Positions 52,932 to 60,127 of a stretch of DNA of 64,000 nt are shown here, in pieces (positions within the stretch are counted from its first letter, which is position 1; every line of letters begins with the position of its first letter). The DNA lies in contig SZPH01000001.1 of the NCBI GenBank assembly GCA_030263615.1, positions 62,001 through 126,000 on the forward strand, in the 5' to 3' direction. Origin of the DNA: Villigracilis sp900696595. GTDB lineage: Bacteria; Chloroflexota; Anaerolineae; Anaerolineales; Villigracilaceae. The notes beneath the pieces are model-generated. The model ran no database searches. It was not told the origin of the DNA and saw only the letters and a list, made by a program, of their open reading frames with translations. The position numbers were made by a program, and so were the translations under genes.

Positions 52932-53477
52932 TTAATTCCACAATTTCCTTACAAAATACGCCAGCCCATACGCGCCGCCGAAGATGGCGAACATCACCAC
53001 CCATGAGCCGGCCGAGAGGGTTGTGCCGCCTGTCAGCGCCTGCCCTGACGTGCATCCGCGAGCCATGCGCGCGCCATAAAGGAAGATCACGCCGCCGAGG
53101 AAGGACATCAGCCAGCGTGTGCGGTTCGAGATGTTGGGACCTTTGGTGGTCTCGAATTTCAGGCGTCCGTTGAGCAAGCCGGAGGCGAATCCGCCGAGCA
53201 GGGCGCCGATGTAAACGGGGACGATCCAGTCGTCGAGCGGGTTTTTGTCGCCGCCCGCCAGTTTCAAAAGATAGGGCGTGCGGTCAACATGTTCGGGTGC
53301 GAAGGCATCCGTCAGGGCGGTGACGAAGCGGCTGGTTGCGCCGGAGGAGCCGAGCCCGTTGCCGGTCAATAACAGGGCAAGGAAGAGGACGATTCCCAAC
53401 ACCATGCCGCCGAAGTACGGATGCACGAACGGCTTGGGGGATGTGGGGAATAACGGTTTGCGAGTCTGTGTGGTCAT
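52932..53477 (-). CDS. YeeE/YedE-family membrane protein (short form)
   Basis: A 181-residue membrane protein with four or five helices of the YeeE/YedE family. The N-terminus is cytosolic (MTTQTRKPLFPTSPKPFVHP). The conserved segment GARMARGCTSGQALTGG carries the family's redox cysteine and glycine-rich turn. It probably pairs with the next protein (51534-52814) to build the complete transporter, since the family needs two homologous halves. It lies between the heme-cytochrome b gene and the second YeeE gene. Confidence 0.88.
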   Translation of the reverse strand: MTTQTRKPLFPTSPKPFVHPYFGGMVLGIVLFLALLLTGNGLGSSGATSRFVTALTDAFAPEHVDRTPYLLKLAGGDKNPLDDWIVPVYIGALLGGFASGLLNGRLKFETTKGPNISNRTRWLMSFLGGVIFLYGARMARGCTSGQALTGGTTLSAGSWVVMFAIFGGAYGLAYFVRKLWN

Positions 53478-53484
53478 AAAATCT

Positions 53485-53553
53485 CCGTTGGTAATTGGAG
53501 ATTGGTAATTGGTACTTGAGAAGTACTAATCTCCAATTATCTAATCTCTAATC
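53485..53553. repeat. Low-complexity TTGGTAATTGGAGATTGG / CTAATCTCTAATCTC tract
   Basis: TGGTAATTGGAGATTGGTAA and TACTAATCTCCAATTATCTA form a partly self-complementary stretch between two operon genes. Confidence 0.7.
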
Positions 53554-53555
53554 TC

Positions 53556-56243
53556 TTAATGCTCTTCCACTTCCTCATACCCCGTCACCATGCCGCGCAT
53601 GGCTTCGAGCGGGGTCGCGCCGGTTGTGGTGAGGTAGACGTGCCCGACGATGAACGAGGCGAACAGCCATGCCATGATCGTGTGCATGGGGGCGAGGAAG
53701 GTCAAGCCGCCGAACCAGGTTTGAATGGCGGGAACTTTTTGCACGAGCCACATCATTATGCCGGTCAGTCCTTGCAGGGGGAGCAGGACTCCGAGCAAGC
53801 CGATGTAGGTGACCATTTGCAGAGGGTTGAATTTGCGCTGTTTGGATTTATGGAACGGGTGCGGTTCATGCTTGAAGATGCCCATGACGTAATATTTTGC
53901 CTGCGCGATCATCTGGTCAATGAATCCGTAAGGGTGCGGGATGTATTGTTGTATCTCGCCGCTGATGACGTGCCAGAGGATCGAGATCAGCGCGTTGAGC
54001 GCCAGCAGGACGGCAAGCACGTTATGAACGGCAACGATGTTGCGGAATGAGAACGCGCCGAACAGATCCGGACGGTGGATGACCAGCCCGGTCAAGAGCA
54101 GGATGACGATGGCGGCGGTCTGCAGCCAGTGCCAGAAGCGTTCGTAGGCTTCGTACATGTAAACGGTCTTCGTCGCCACGGATTGCCCGCCCGTCTTGCG
54201 AGCCGCGATCATGCGGAAGGTGGCGTGACCTCCCACGCCGAGGACGGTTCCGAGGAAAAGCAGGGCGCCGAACCAGTCAACCCATGCGATGCGGTTGTGA
54301 CCGAAGATATAGGTCTTGTCGTTCTCGTTGATCGGGCTGTAGTACAGCGCGCCGTCTTCGGCGATGATGCGTCCCGTCGCGGTCACGTTGACGTCCGCGC
54401 TGAAGGTGGGGGTGACGCCGAGGGGCGCCGACTCTGCCAGCAGGATGGGGGCGGTGACGCGCGAGTCGGTGTGATGACACGCGGCGCAATCGCGCGTGGC
54501 GTACTTGCTGTCCACGATGTTGTGGTTGATCGAATACGGTTGGATTTGCCCTTCGATGCGGACGTTTTTCATGCCCAGCGCTTCGAGTTTGCCCGCGATG
54601 AGGGTTTGCTTCGCTTCGCTGTCCAGTACGAGTTCGGCATCGGAGAGATTGCCGTCGCTGTTCGCGTCGAAGGCGGAGAGGATGTCGGCGGCGTAGGTTT
54701 CGCCGTCGAAGAAGACCGCCTCGAGGTCGGTTTTGCGAACCGGGCGTCCATTGCTGTTTGCGTCTTCATAGACCCAATAGAACGAGGCGATCAGGTTGTA
54801 CGGCGCGAACAGGATTTTGCCGTCCACGATGTCTTCGCGCTGCATCAGCACGGGTTGGAAGCCGGTTACAAGATCGGCGGTTGTATCCGAGCCTTCGATG
54901 CCGCGGCACTCCGAGCGGGCGGAGCCGTCGGTCTTTAGAACTGTCCAATCCACAGTGGAAAGGGCGGGCGCGTACATTTGCGGGATGTGACAGGTCTCGC
55001 AGGCGATGACCTGCATGTGACGGTCGTTGTAGGGCAGCCAGCCCGCGTGCGATTTGTTCGTGTCGTGGCAGGACTCACAGCGGCGCATCGTGCTTTTGAA
55101 TTCCGGCGCGACGTTGAATTGCGCGCTTGCGCCCCGGGCAAAGTTGTGATCGGGTCTTTCGAGATATTCGCCGATCTCCAGTTTGCGCGGATCGTAAACG
55201 AGATGGTCGGGGTTGGATCCCTGCGCTTCGAGCGCGCGCGCGGGATTGTTCGGCGCGAAGTGACAGTCGGTGCATTTCAATTGGCGCTGGGCGTGGACGT
55301 CCCAGGGCAGGGACAGGTCGTCCTTGCCTGCGAGATTTACGCCAGACTCATTTATCTTCTGCGAGGCGATGACCTGCCCGGTCGTGGCGGTTTGGAAGTA
55401 ATCGAGGTCGCAGGCGCTGATCGTGAGCGGGGTCTCCGTATCGGCGTGGACTTCGCCGTGACAGGCGGCGCAATTTTCATTGGTGGGGTCCTGGATGCCG
55501 AGCGTTTCGTTTTTGATTTCGCCGTTCTCGTTGAAGGCGGCGGGGTTGTACGCCCAGCCTTCGGCGCTTTGGCTGACGATGTTCAAGCCGAAGAGCGTGA
55601 CCGTTGTGGCTGTGCCAAACTCGCCGGATTGGATCGCTTCGACCCGCGCTTCGTTGTTTGGATTTTCGAGATGGCAGAGGAAGCAGTTCATTTCCATCGT
55701 GCCGGATTGATCCCAGTTCCAGATGGAGGCGTTGCCGTTTTCGTCGAGGATTGCGGTTTCGGGGTTCGCCTTGCTGGCGGGGAGGTCGGTCAGGTTTTCG
55801 CCGCTTCGGGAGGTTTCCGCCGGCCCGCCTCCGACGACGCGGGGACCGTTGATCATCAACCATTCGGCTGTGCCCAGGTCGAAGCGTTCGTCGTTTTCAG
55901 CGGAGAGGAAGCGGTAGGCGAGCGGGTCCCATTCGCCGAAAAGTCCGTTGCTGGAGTCGAAACTGTCGCGTTGGGCGTTGAAGTCGCTCAAGCCGAGGTC
56001 GGAGTGGAAGGCGTGCGATTCGATGAACGCCGTGTCGTGGCATTGCCCGCAGGTGGTCGTCGCCGAGACCGCGCCTCCGCTTTCGAGGACGTTGACGCCG
56101 TCCGCGTCGAGCAGGGGGAAGTCTGGGTGCAGGACCGAGGCTTGAGAGTCCGGGACAGGTTCGGGCGCGGCAAGTGCCGTTCCAAGTCCGAGGGCAAGGG
56201 CGAGGAGGAGAAGTCCGATGAAGATGAGAGTCTTTTTGGTCAT
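53556..56243 (-). CDS. Seven-CxxCH cytochrome c fused to a membrane cytochrome b domain
   Basis: An 895-residue electron carrier. A signal peptide (1-26) is followed by an exported multiheme part with CxxCH at 65, 187, 258, 324, 389, 415 and 586. A canonical EF-hand loop, DANSDGNLSDAE, is at 526-537, with a partial one at 494-500. Residues about 660-895 are a formate-dehydrogenase-gamma/cytochrome b561-like domain, with histidines in ERFWHWLQT, HNVLAVLLALNA, LWHVISG and PMHTIMAW. This fits quinol oxidation on the membrane with electrons passed to extracytoplasmic hemes and the octaheme protein next door. AAGGAAT supports the ATG at 56243; the longer frame is repeat DNA. Confidence 0.87.
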   Translation of the reverse strand: MTKKTLIFIGLLLLALALGLGTALAAPEPVPDSQASVLHPDFPLLDADGVNVLESGGAVSATTTCGQCHDTAFIESHAFHSDLGLSDFNAQRDSFDSSNGLFGEWDPLAYRFLSAENDERFDLGTAEWLMINGPRVVGGGPAETSRSGENLTDLPASKANPETAILDENGNASIWNWDQSGTMEMNCFLCHLENPNNEARVEAIQSGEFGTATTVTLFGLNIVSQSAEGWAYNPAAFNENGEIKNETLGIQDPTNENCAACHGEVHADTETPLTISACDLDYFQTATTGQVIASQKINESGVNLAGKDDLSLPWDVHAQRQLKCTDCHFAPNNPARALEAQGSNPDHLVYDPRKLEIGEYLERPDHNFARGASAQFNVAPEFKSTMRRCESCHDTNKSHAGWLPYNDRHMQVIACETCHIPQMYAPALSTVDWTVLKTDGSARSECRGIEGSDTTADLVTGFQPVLMQREDIVDGKILFAPYNLIASFYWVYEDANSNGRPVRKTDLEAVFFDGETYAADILSAFDANSDGNLSDAELVLDSEAKQTLIAGKLEALGMKNVRIEGQIQPYSINHNIVDSKYATRDCAACHHTDSRVTAPILLAESAPLGVTPTFSADVNVTATGRIIAEDGALYYSPINENDKTYIFGHNRIAWVDWFGALLFLGTVLGVGGHATFRMIAARKTGGQSVATKTVYMYEAYERFWHWLQTAAIVILLLTGLVIHRPDLFGAFSFRNIVAVHNVLAVLLALNALISILWHVISGEIQQYIPHPYGFIDQMIAQAKYYVMGIFKHEPHPFHKSKQRKFNPLQMVTYIGLLGVLLPLQGLTGIMMWLVQKVPAIQTWFGGLTFLAPMHTIMAWLFASFIVGHVYLTTTGATPLEAMRGMVTGYEEVEEH

Positions 56244-56261
56244 GGTTGATTCCTTGGGGTT

Positions 56262-56322
56262 ACGTGTTACATGGTACAAGTTACAGGTTACTCGTAACTC
56301 GTATCTCGTAACTTGCAACATC
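56262..56322. repeat. Low-complexity GTTACATGGTACAAGTTACAG tract
   Basis: TTACGTGTTACATGGTACAA and GGTTACTCGTAACTCGTATC words, between two operon genes. Read on the minus strand it opens a false N-terminal extension of the cytochrome gene. Confidence 0.65.
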
Positions 56323-56323
56323 C

Positions 56324-57763
56324 CTACTTCCTCCCTCCCCACTCAATCGGGTCGCCGGGGTAGCCGAGCGCTTCCCAATCCATGCGCCCGTTTTCGCCGT
56401 GGCAGGATTCGCACAGGAGGGCGTCTTCAGCGGATTGAACCATATGGGTGGTGGGCCAGTACATGTAGGTGGTGGTGAAGCCGTATTCGCCGCTGTATTC
56501 GAGTCCAATTCTTTCCTGCGCGAGTTCGAAGGCGCTATCCCAGTCGAAGGTCGTCCAGAAGCCGCCTTCGCCTGCGGTGATGGGTTGCAGTAAATAATTA
56601 TTTTTTATGTCGTAAGGTTGTTGCGCGACATGAAGTTTGAAGGGGAAGATTTTTGCGCCGGGGTCGGCGATGTTCCCGGCAGGTTTGTTGATGTAGGTGA
56701 TGCCATTTTCGCCGATGGGATCGCCGAGCAGGTAACGGTATTCGTTGTTTCCGTTGAACCATAGATAGGTGGGCGCGAAGTTTTTATCGTAGGTGAATTC
56801 GCCCTTGATCTTGAGATAGGTGAAGTGGTCGTCTTCGCGTCCCTCCTGTCCGGCTTGCGACCAGTCCCATGTGACTTTGGTCGGGTCTTCGAGCGCGAGC
56901 GCGGGGATGTGACAGGTCTGGCAGGCGACGGAAGAAAGATGGGTGTTGATGCGTTTGTCTTCATGCTGTTGGTTTACATGGCATTGCTCGCATGAAACTT
57001 GTTCCTGCGGTTCGATGGTGTAGTTGTCCGCCAACATGCGCCCGAGGATTTGGTGATCTTTCGTCCAGTGGCAGTCGCTGCATTGCATGTCCGCTTCGCC
57101 GCCCATGTGAACGTCGAGCGATTCGTTTGGGAAGTACAGGCTTTCGTCGAGGTCGCCATGTTTGACGCCGTTGCCGCCGCCGCCGTCGAAGTGGCAGGCT
57201 CCGCAGTTTTCGCGCGTTGACGATTTGACCGAACGCGCTGCGGCGAGCAGATCCACGCCTTCGGCGGGGTTGCCGTATTCGCCTTTGGTATAAACGTTCA
57301 TGTCCGCGTGACAGGCGAGGCAGTCCACGTTCTCCGGGTTGATTTGTTGAATTTGCCTGCCCTCCTCCCAGCCGTAGCCTGCGTGACAGGTGGCGCAACG
57401 GATTTCGTTGCCCTGCGAGCCGATGCAGAAGTTGTTGATCTGGTTGGCTTTGCCGATGGTTACGGGTTCTTCGCGCCAGGGGACGTCGAATTCCTTCGAT
57501 TCCCATGTCCAGTGAGTCGTCGCCATCATTTGCGTGGAAGCCTCCTCGTGACATTTGAGGCAGGCGCGGGTTACGTCCTGTCCCGTTTTGAATTCGCCCT
57601 TGACGATGTCGCTGTGATCCACATGGACGGGCTTGACGGGCAGGTAGTCGGCGGGGTCGTTCTTCGTCTGGGCGCGGGGGAGGAAGTAAAGGACTGGGAC
57701 GAGAATCAGCAGGATGATGCCGGTGAGTCCCAAAGTCCAGGAAGGGAGGCGAAAGTTCTTCAT
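56324..57763 (-). CDS. Octaheme c-type cytochrome, tetrathionate reductase (OTR) family
   Basis: A 479-residue membrane-anchored, exported enzyme with one N-terminal helix (about 9-28) and eight CxxCH motifs at 68, 123, 148, 187, 228, 258, 281 and 451. The opening DHSDIVKGEFKTGQDVTRACL plus KCHEEASTQMMATTHWTWES, and NQINNFCIGSQGNEIRCATC, match the family whose Shewanella member reduces tetrathionate, nitrite and hydroxylamine. K160 (YTKGEYGNP) is a candidate for the lysine heme ligand known there, and C113 is an extra cysteine. The ATG at 57763 overlaps the arsR stop (ATGA). The physiological substrate is not settled by sequence. Confidence 0.9.
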   Translation of the reverse strand: MKNFRLPSWTLGLTGIILLILVPVLYFLPRAQTKNDPADYLPVKPVHVDHSDIVKGEFKTGQDVTRACLKCHEEASTQMMATTHWTWESKEFDVPWREEPVTIGKANQINNFCIGSQGNEIRCATCHAGYGWEEGRQIQQINPENVDCLACHADMNVYTKGEYGNPAEGVDLLAAARSVKSSTRENCGACHFDGGGGNGVKHGDLDESLYFPNESLDVHMGGEADMQCSDCHWTKDHQILGRMLADNYTIEPQEQVSCEQCHVNQQHEDKRINTHLSSVACQTCHIPALALEDPTKVTWDWSQAGQEGREDDHFTYLKIKGEFTYDKNFAPTYLWFNGNNEYRYLLGDPIGENGITYINKPAGNIADPGAKIFPFKLHVAQQPYDIKNNYLLQPITAGEGGFWTTFDWDSAFELAQERIGLEYSGEYGFTTTYMYWPTTHMVQSAEDALLCESCHGENGRMDWEALGYPGDPIEWGGRK

Positions 57764-58107
57764 ACATTCTCCTGTATGGTTTCGTTGATCAGGCTGGATT
57801 GATAGGCGAGGCGGTCGCGCATGATGTTGCGCATAATGTCCAACGCCTGGATCAACCTTGGGTCGGTCAGGCTGTAGGTGACGGTGGTTCCGCTGCGCGC
57901 GGTGTTGACCAGCCCGCGGTCGCGCAAAATTTTGAGATGACGCGACGCAGTAGGCTGGTTCAAGCCAAGTTCGGTGGAGAGTTCGGTCACGTTGCGCGGC
58001 GAGTCGCTCAGGGCGTAGAGGATCAACAGCCGGTTGGGATCGGAAAGCGCCGCGCAAAAATTGGCTTCGAGTTGGGTGATTTCCTGTTTGAGGGTGGGCG
58101 AGACCAT
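57760..58107 (-). CDS. ArsR-family transcriptional regulator
   Basis: A 115-residue winged-helix regulator and first gene of the heme/sulfur operon. The HTH is NVTELSTELGLNQPTASRHLKIL, split here as NVTELSTELGLNQ and PTASRHLKIL (about 39-62), and the wing is GLVNTARSGTTVTYSLTD. Only one cysteine (C18) is present, so a two-cysteine persulfide switch of the BigR/SqrR type is not possible in a single chain. Its start codon lies in one of two identical 16-bp repeats (58104 and 58185), a possible operator pair. It overlaps the octaheme gene by 4 nt. Confidence 0.9.
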   Translation of the reverse strand: MVSPTLKQEITQLEANFCAALSDPNRLLILYALSDSPRNVTELSTELGLNQPTASRHLKILRDRGLVNTARSGTTVTYSLTDPRLIQALDIMRNIMRDRLAYQSSLINETIQENV

Positions 58108-58200
58108 GACTGCCTGCTTTTATGACTTTCCTGGATGCTCCCGCCGCAGTCCCCGGCGGCGGGGACGCCGCCATGAGCGGTTGCCCATGACTGCCTGCTT
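58104..58200. repeat. 16-bp direct repeats flanking a GC-rich hairpin (copy 2)
   Basis: CCATGACTGCCTGCTT occurs at 58104-58119 and 58185-58200. Between them lies a copy of the GC-rich hairpin (58137-58178) seen at 14139. This could be a target duplication from hairpin insertion, or an ArsR operator pair. The rest of the 229-bp divergent region up to 58336 has no further feature I can support. Confidence 0.7.
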
Positions 58201-58336
58201 ATATGCGAATAAACGAATATTTCAATCCCATCATACAGTCGCGGCGTGTTGTACAATAGTGGAGTGTGTCATATTTAGTTTTGTTTAATGTCACATAAGA
58301 TGGGCGCGAGATTGAAGGCGGCTGGAGGCGTTATTA

Positions 58337-58942
58337 ATGGAAGCGTTTCAAAGGGATGCGATTTCGGTGGATGTGGCGACAAGGCTCAGGGAACTGCGCG
58401 AAGCGGGCGGCGTCTCCATGCGGACGCTTGCTGCGCGCAGCGGGCTTTCCGCCAACGCGCTTTCGATGATCGAGCGCGGCAGAACTTCGCCCTCGGTCAG
58501 CACATTGTATAAACTGGCGGGCGCGTTGGGCGTTCCCATCACCGCGTTCTTTGGCGTGGAATCCGAAAAGAAACAGATTGTGTTTTTAAAAGGCGACGAA
58601 CGCGCGCGCCTGCCCTTTACGCGCGGCGTGTTCGAAGCCCTGGGCGGCGAGCGGTTTTCCGGGCAGGTCGCGCCCTTTGTGTTGACGCTGGACAGCGGCG
58701 CCTCGTGTGGTCCCAACGACATCGTCCATGCGGGACATGAATTCGTCTTCTGCCTGCGCGGTCATTTGGAATACATGGTGGAGAAGGAAACCTTCCGCCT
58801 CGAACCGGGGGACAGTTTGCTCTTCGCCTCGAAGTTGAGACATCGCTGGAAGAATCCCTCCAACGCCGTCGCGAATGTCCTGATCGTTATTTCGGGGTTT
58901 GCCGAGGGGGAGGAACCGCACGCGACGCACTGGAAGAAGTAA
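58337..58942 (+). CDS. XRE-family regulator with C-terminal cupin
   Basis: A 201-residue transcription factor. Residues 12-70 are an XRE helix-turn-helix (LRELREAGGVSMRTLAARSG, ANALSMIERGRTSPSVSTLYKLA). Residues about 110-185 form a cupin (GHEFVFCLRGHLEYMVEKE, LEPGDSLLFASKLRHRWKN) that could bind a small ligand or metal. Such regulators control amine, sulfur or carbon catabolism genes. GGAGG 8 nt before the ATG supports the start. It is divergent from the arsR operon, and the shared 229-bp region may be its target. Confidence 0.9.
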   Translation: MEAFQRDAISVDVATRLRELREAGGVSMRTLAARSGLSANALSMIERGRTSPSVSTLYKLAGALGVPITAFFGVESEKKQIVFLKGDERARLPFTRGVFEALGGERFSGQVAPFVLTLDSGASCGPNDIVHAGHEFVFCLRGHLEYMVEKETFRLEPGDSLLFASKLRHRWKNPSNAVANVLIVISGFAEGEEPHATHWKK

Positions 58943-58965
58943 GTCGGAATGTCATTCCGACTTAC
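58939..58965. repeat. Perfect palindrome overlapping a stop codon
   Basis: GTAAGTCGGAATG, one T, then CATTCCGACTTAC. The TAA stop of the XRE-cupin gene is inside the left arm. No T-run follows. Confidence 0.75.
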
Positions 58966-58998
58966 GCTCTATTGCCGAGGACATGACGGATGGGGATG

Positions 58999-59032
58999 AA
59001 AAAAAAAGACGCCGTCCGGTATGGATGGCGTC
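58999..59032 (-). terminator. Rho-independent terminator of the SufR-DUF59 unit
   Basis: Minus-strand stem GACGCCATCC/GGACGGCGTC (one mismatch) followed by nine T, 17 bp past the DUF59 stop. Confidence 0.88.
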
Positions 59033-59048
59033 AACCTACTCAACTACC

Positions 59049-59396
59049 TCAACTATACATCCCCCAATCCAGCGCCGACGGGTCCTCCATCATGGAGAAG
59101 TCCCACATGTCCATGCCCAACTCCACGGTGACGGGCATGTTCAAGCCTTCGGTGGCTTTGGCTTTTGTCATCTCGATCATGGCGGGTCCATAGGGACAGA
59201 AGGGCGTGGTCAGGATCATCTTGACGCGCGCCATGCTGTTCTCGATCTCAATATCGCGCACAAGCCCCAATTGGATGATGTTCATTCCGATCTCAGGGTC
59301 AATTACCTCGGAAAGACTCGCCCGCGCCTGTTTTACCAGGTCCGGGTGGGTGGAGTGGATCGTCCATTGAATTTCGTTGGTGGGGGTTTCGCTCAT
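59049..59396 (-). CDS. DUF59/MIP18-family Fe-S assembly protein (SufT-like)
   Basis: A 115-residue protein of the MIP18/PaaD/SufT family that helps mature Fe-S proteins. Signature segments are SLSEVIDPEIGMNIIQLGLV and MILTTPFCPYGPAMIEMTK, with the conserved cysteine in the TPxC loop. The C-terminus is Met-rich (GMDMWDFSMMEDPSALDWGM). It follows a SufR-like gene by 13 nt on the same strand, a good functional fit, but no sufBCD genes are in the window. Confidence 0.88.
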   Translation of the reverse strand: MSETPTNEIQWTIHSTHPDLVKQARASLSEVIDPEIGMNIIQLGLVRDIEIENSMARVKMILTTPFCPYGPAMIEMTKAKATEGLNMPVTVELGMDMWDFSMMEDPSALDWGMYS

Positions 59397-59409
59397 GGTA
59401 GCCTCGTGT

Positions 59410-60033
59410 TTATTTGGTTTTCCCTGTCGGTTGGACGACGTACGTGCAGTGCGCGCCGCCGTCGAGGATGCATTGAACCTTGTTTACCGGGAGCGCGAGC
59501 ATTTTCGAGATCAGAGTCTGATCCACCGTGCAGACCTCGGGGTGCGCCATGCCGATCTGGTAATAGGGGCATGAAATTTCGTGGATCTGATATTGCCCGT
59601 TCTTCCTTTCCCACTCCACGGTGAAACCTTCCTGAGCCAGCAGGTTTTTCAGAAGATCAAGCCGTTCTTCCATGTTCAAGCCCTTGATGTCATTCGCATA
59701 TTCGTCCGCCAGATCTTCAGCGATCTGCCCGAAGAGTTTGCTCACCATCGGGCCTGGAATGGCTTCCTTCATCTGGGAGATGAGGCGCGTCGTCAATTGC
59801 AGGTAACGAGTGGGGAAGCGCTCCACGCCTTCGTCGGTCAATAAGTAAACCAGACGCGGACGCCCGACCCCGTGTCGTTCCTCCTGCGATTCGACCAACC
59901 CCTCCATTTGCAGGTTGTTCAAATGATGCCGGACGGAGATTGGGTTGATGCCCACCGCTTCGGCGAGATCGTTAATGGTGGATTTCGGTTTCTTGAGCAG
60001 GCTCTGTAAAATCTTGTCGCGCGTGGATTTCAT
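59410..60033 (-). CDS. SufR-like Fe-S sensing transcriptional regulator
   Basis: A 207-residue regulator with an N-terminal winged HTH (about 4-65, KPKSTINDLAEAVGINPISV and RHHLNNLQMEGLV). The C-terminal half has four cysteines arranged as C-x12-C (SCPYYQIGMAHPEVC), then CILDGGAHC, the pattern expected for a SufR-type [4Fe-4S] or [2Fe-2S] site. SufR represses Fe-S assembly genes when the cluster is loaded. I started at the ATG at 60033; 12 further upstream codons are open but unlike the family. It is coupled to the DUF59 gene. Confidence 0.86.
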   Translation of the reverse strand: MKSTRDKILQSLLKKPKSTINDLAEAVGINPISVRHHLNNLQMEGLVESQEERHGVGRPRLVYLLTDEGVERFPTRYLQLTTRLISQMKEAIPGPMVSKLFGQIAEDLADEYANDIKGLNMEERLDLLKNLLAQEGFTVEWERKNGQYQIHEISCPYYQIGMAHPEVCTVDQTLISKMLALPVNKVQCILDGGAHCTYVVQPTGKTK

Positions 60034-60127
60034 GCGGGAGAGTATAACTTCCCTGCCGGGTCTTGTCAATATTCTATATAAATATCATAAAAATTATTCC
60101 AAAGCGAAGAGACACTGCCTGATCGGT

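Noticed and set aside
56244..56342. N-terminal extension of the cytochrome gene
   Set aside because: It reads through a low-complexity tract and would mask a good signal peptide and ribosome-binding site at 56243.
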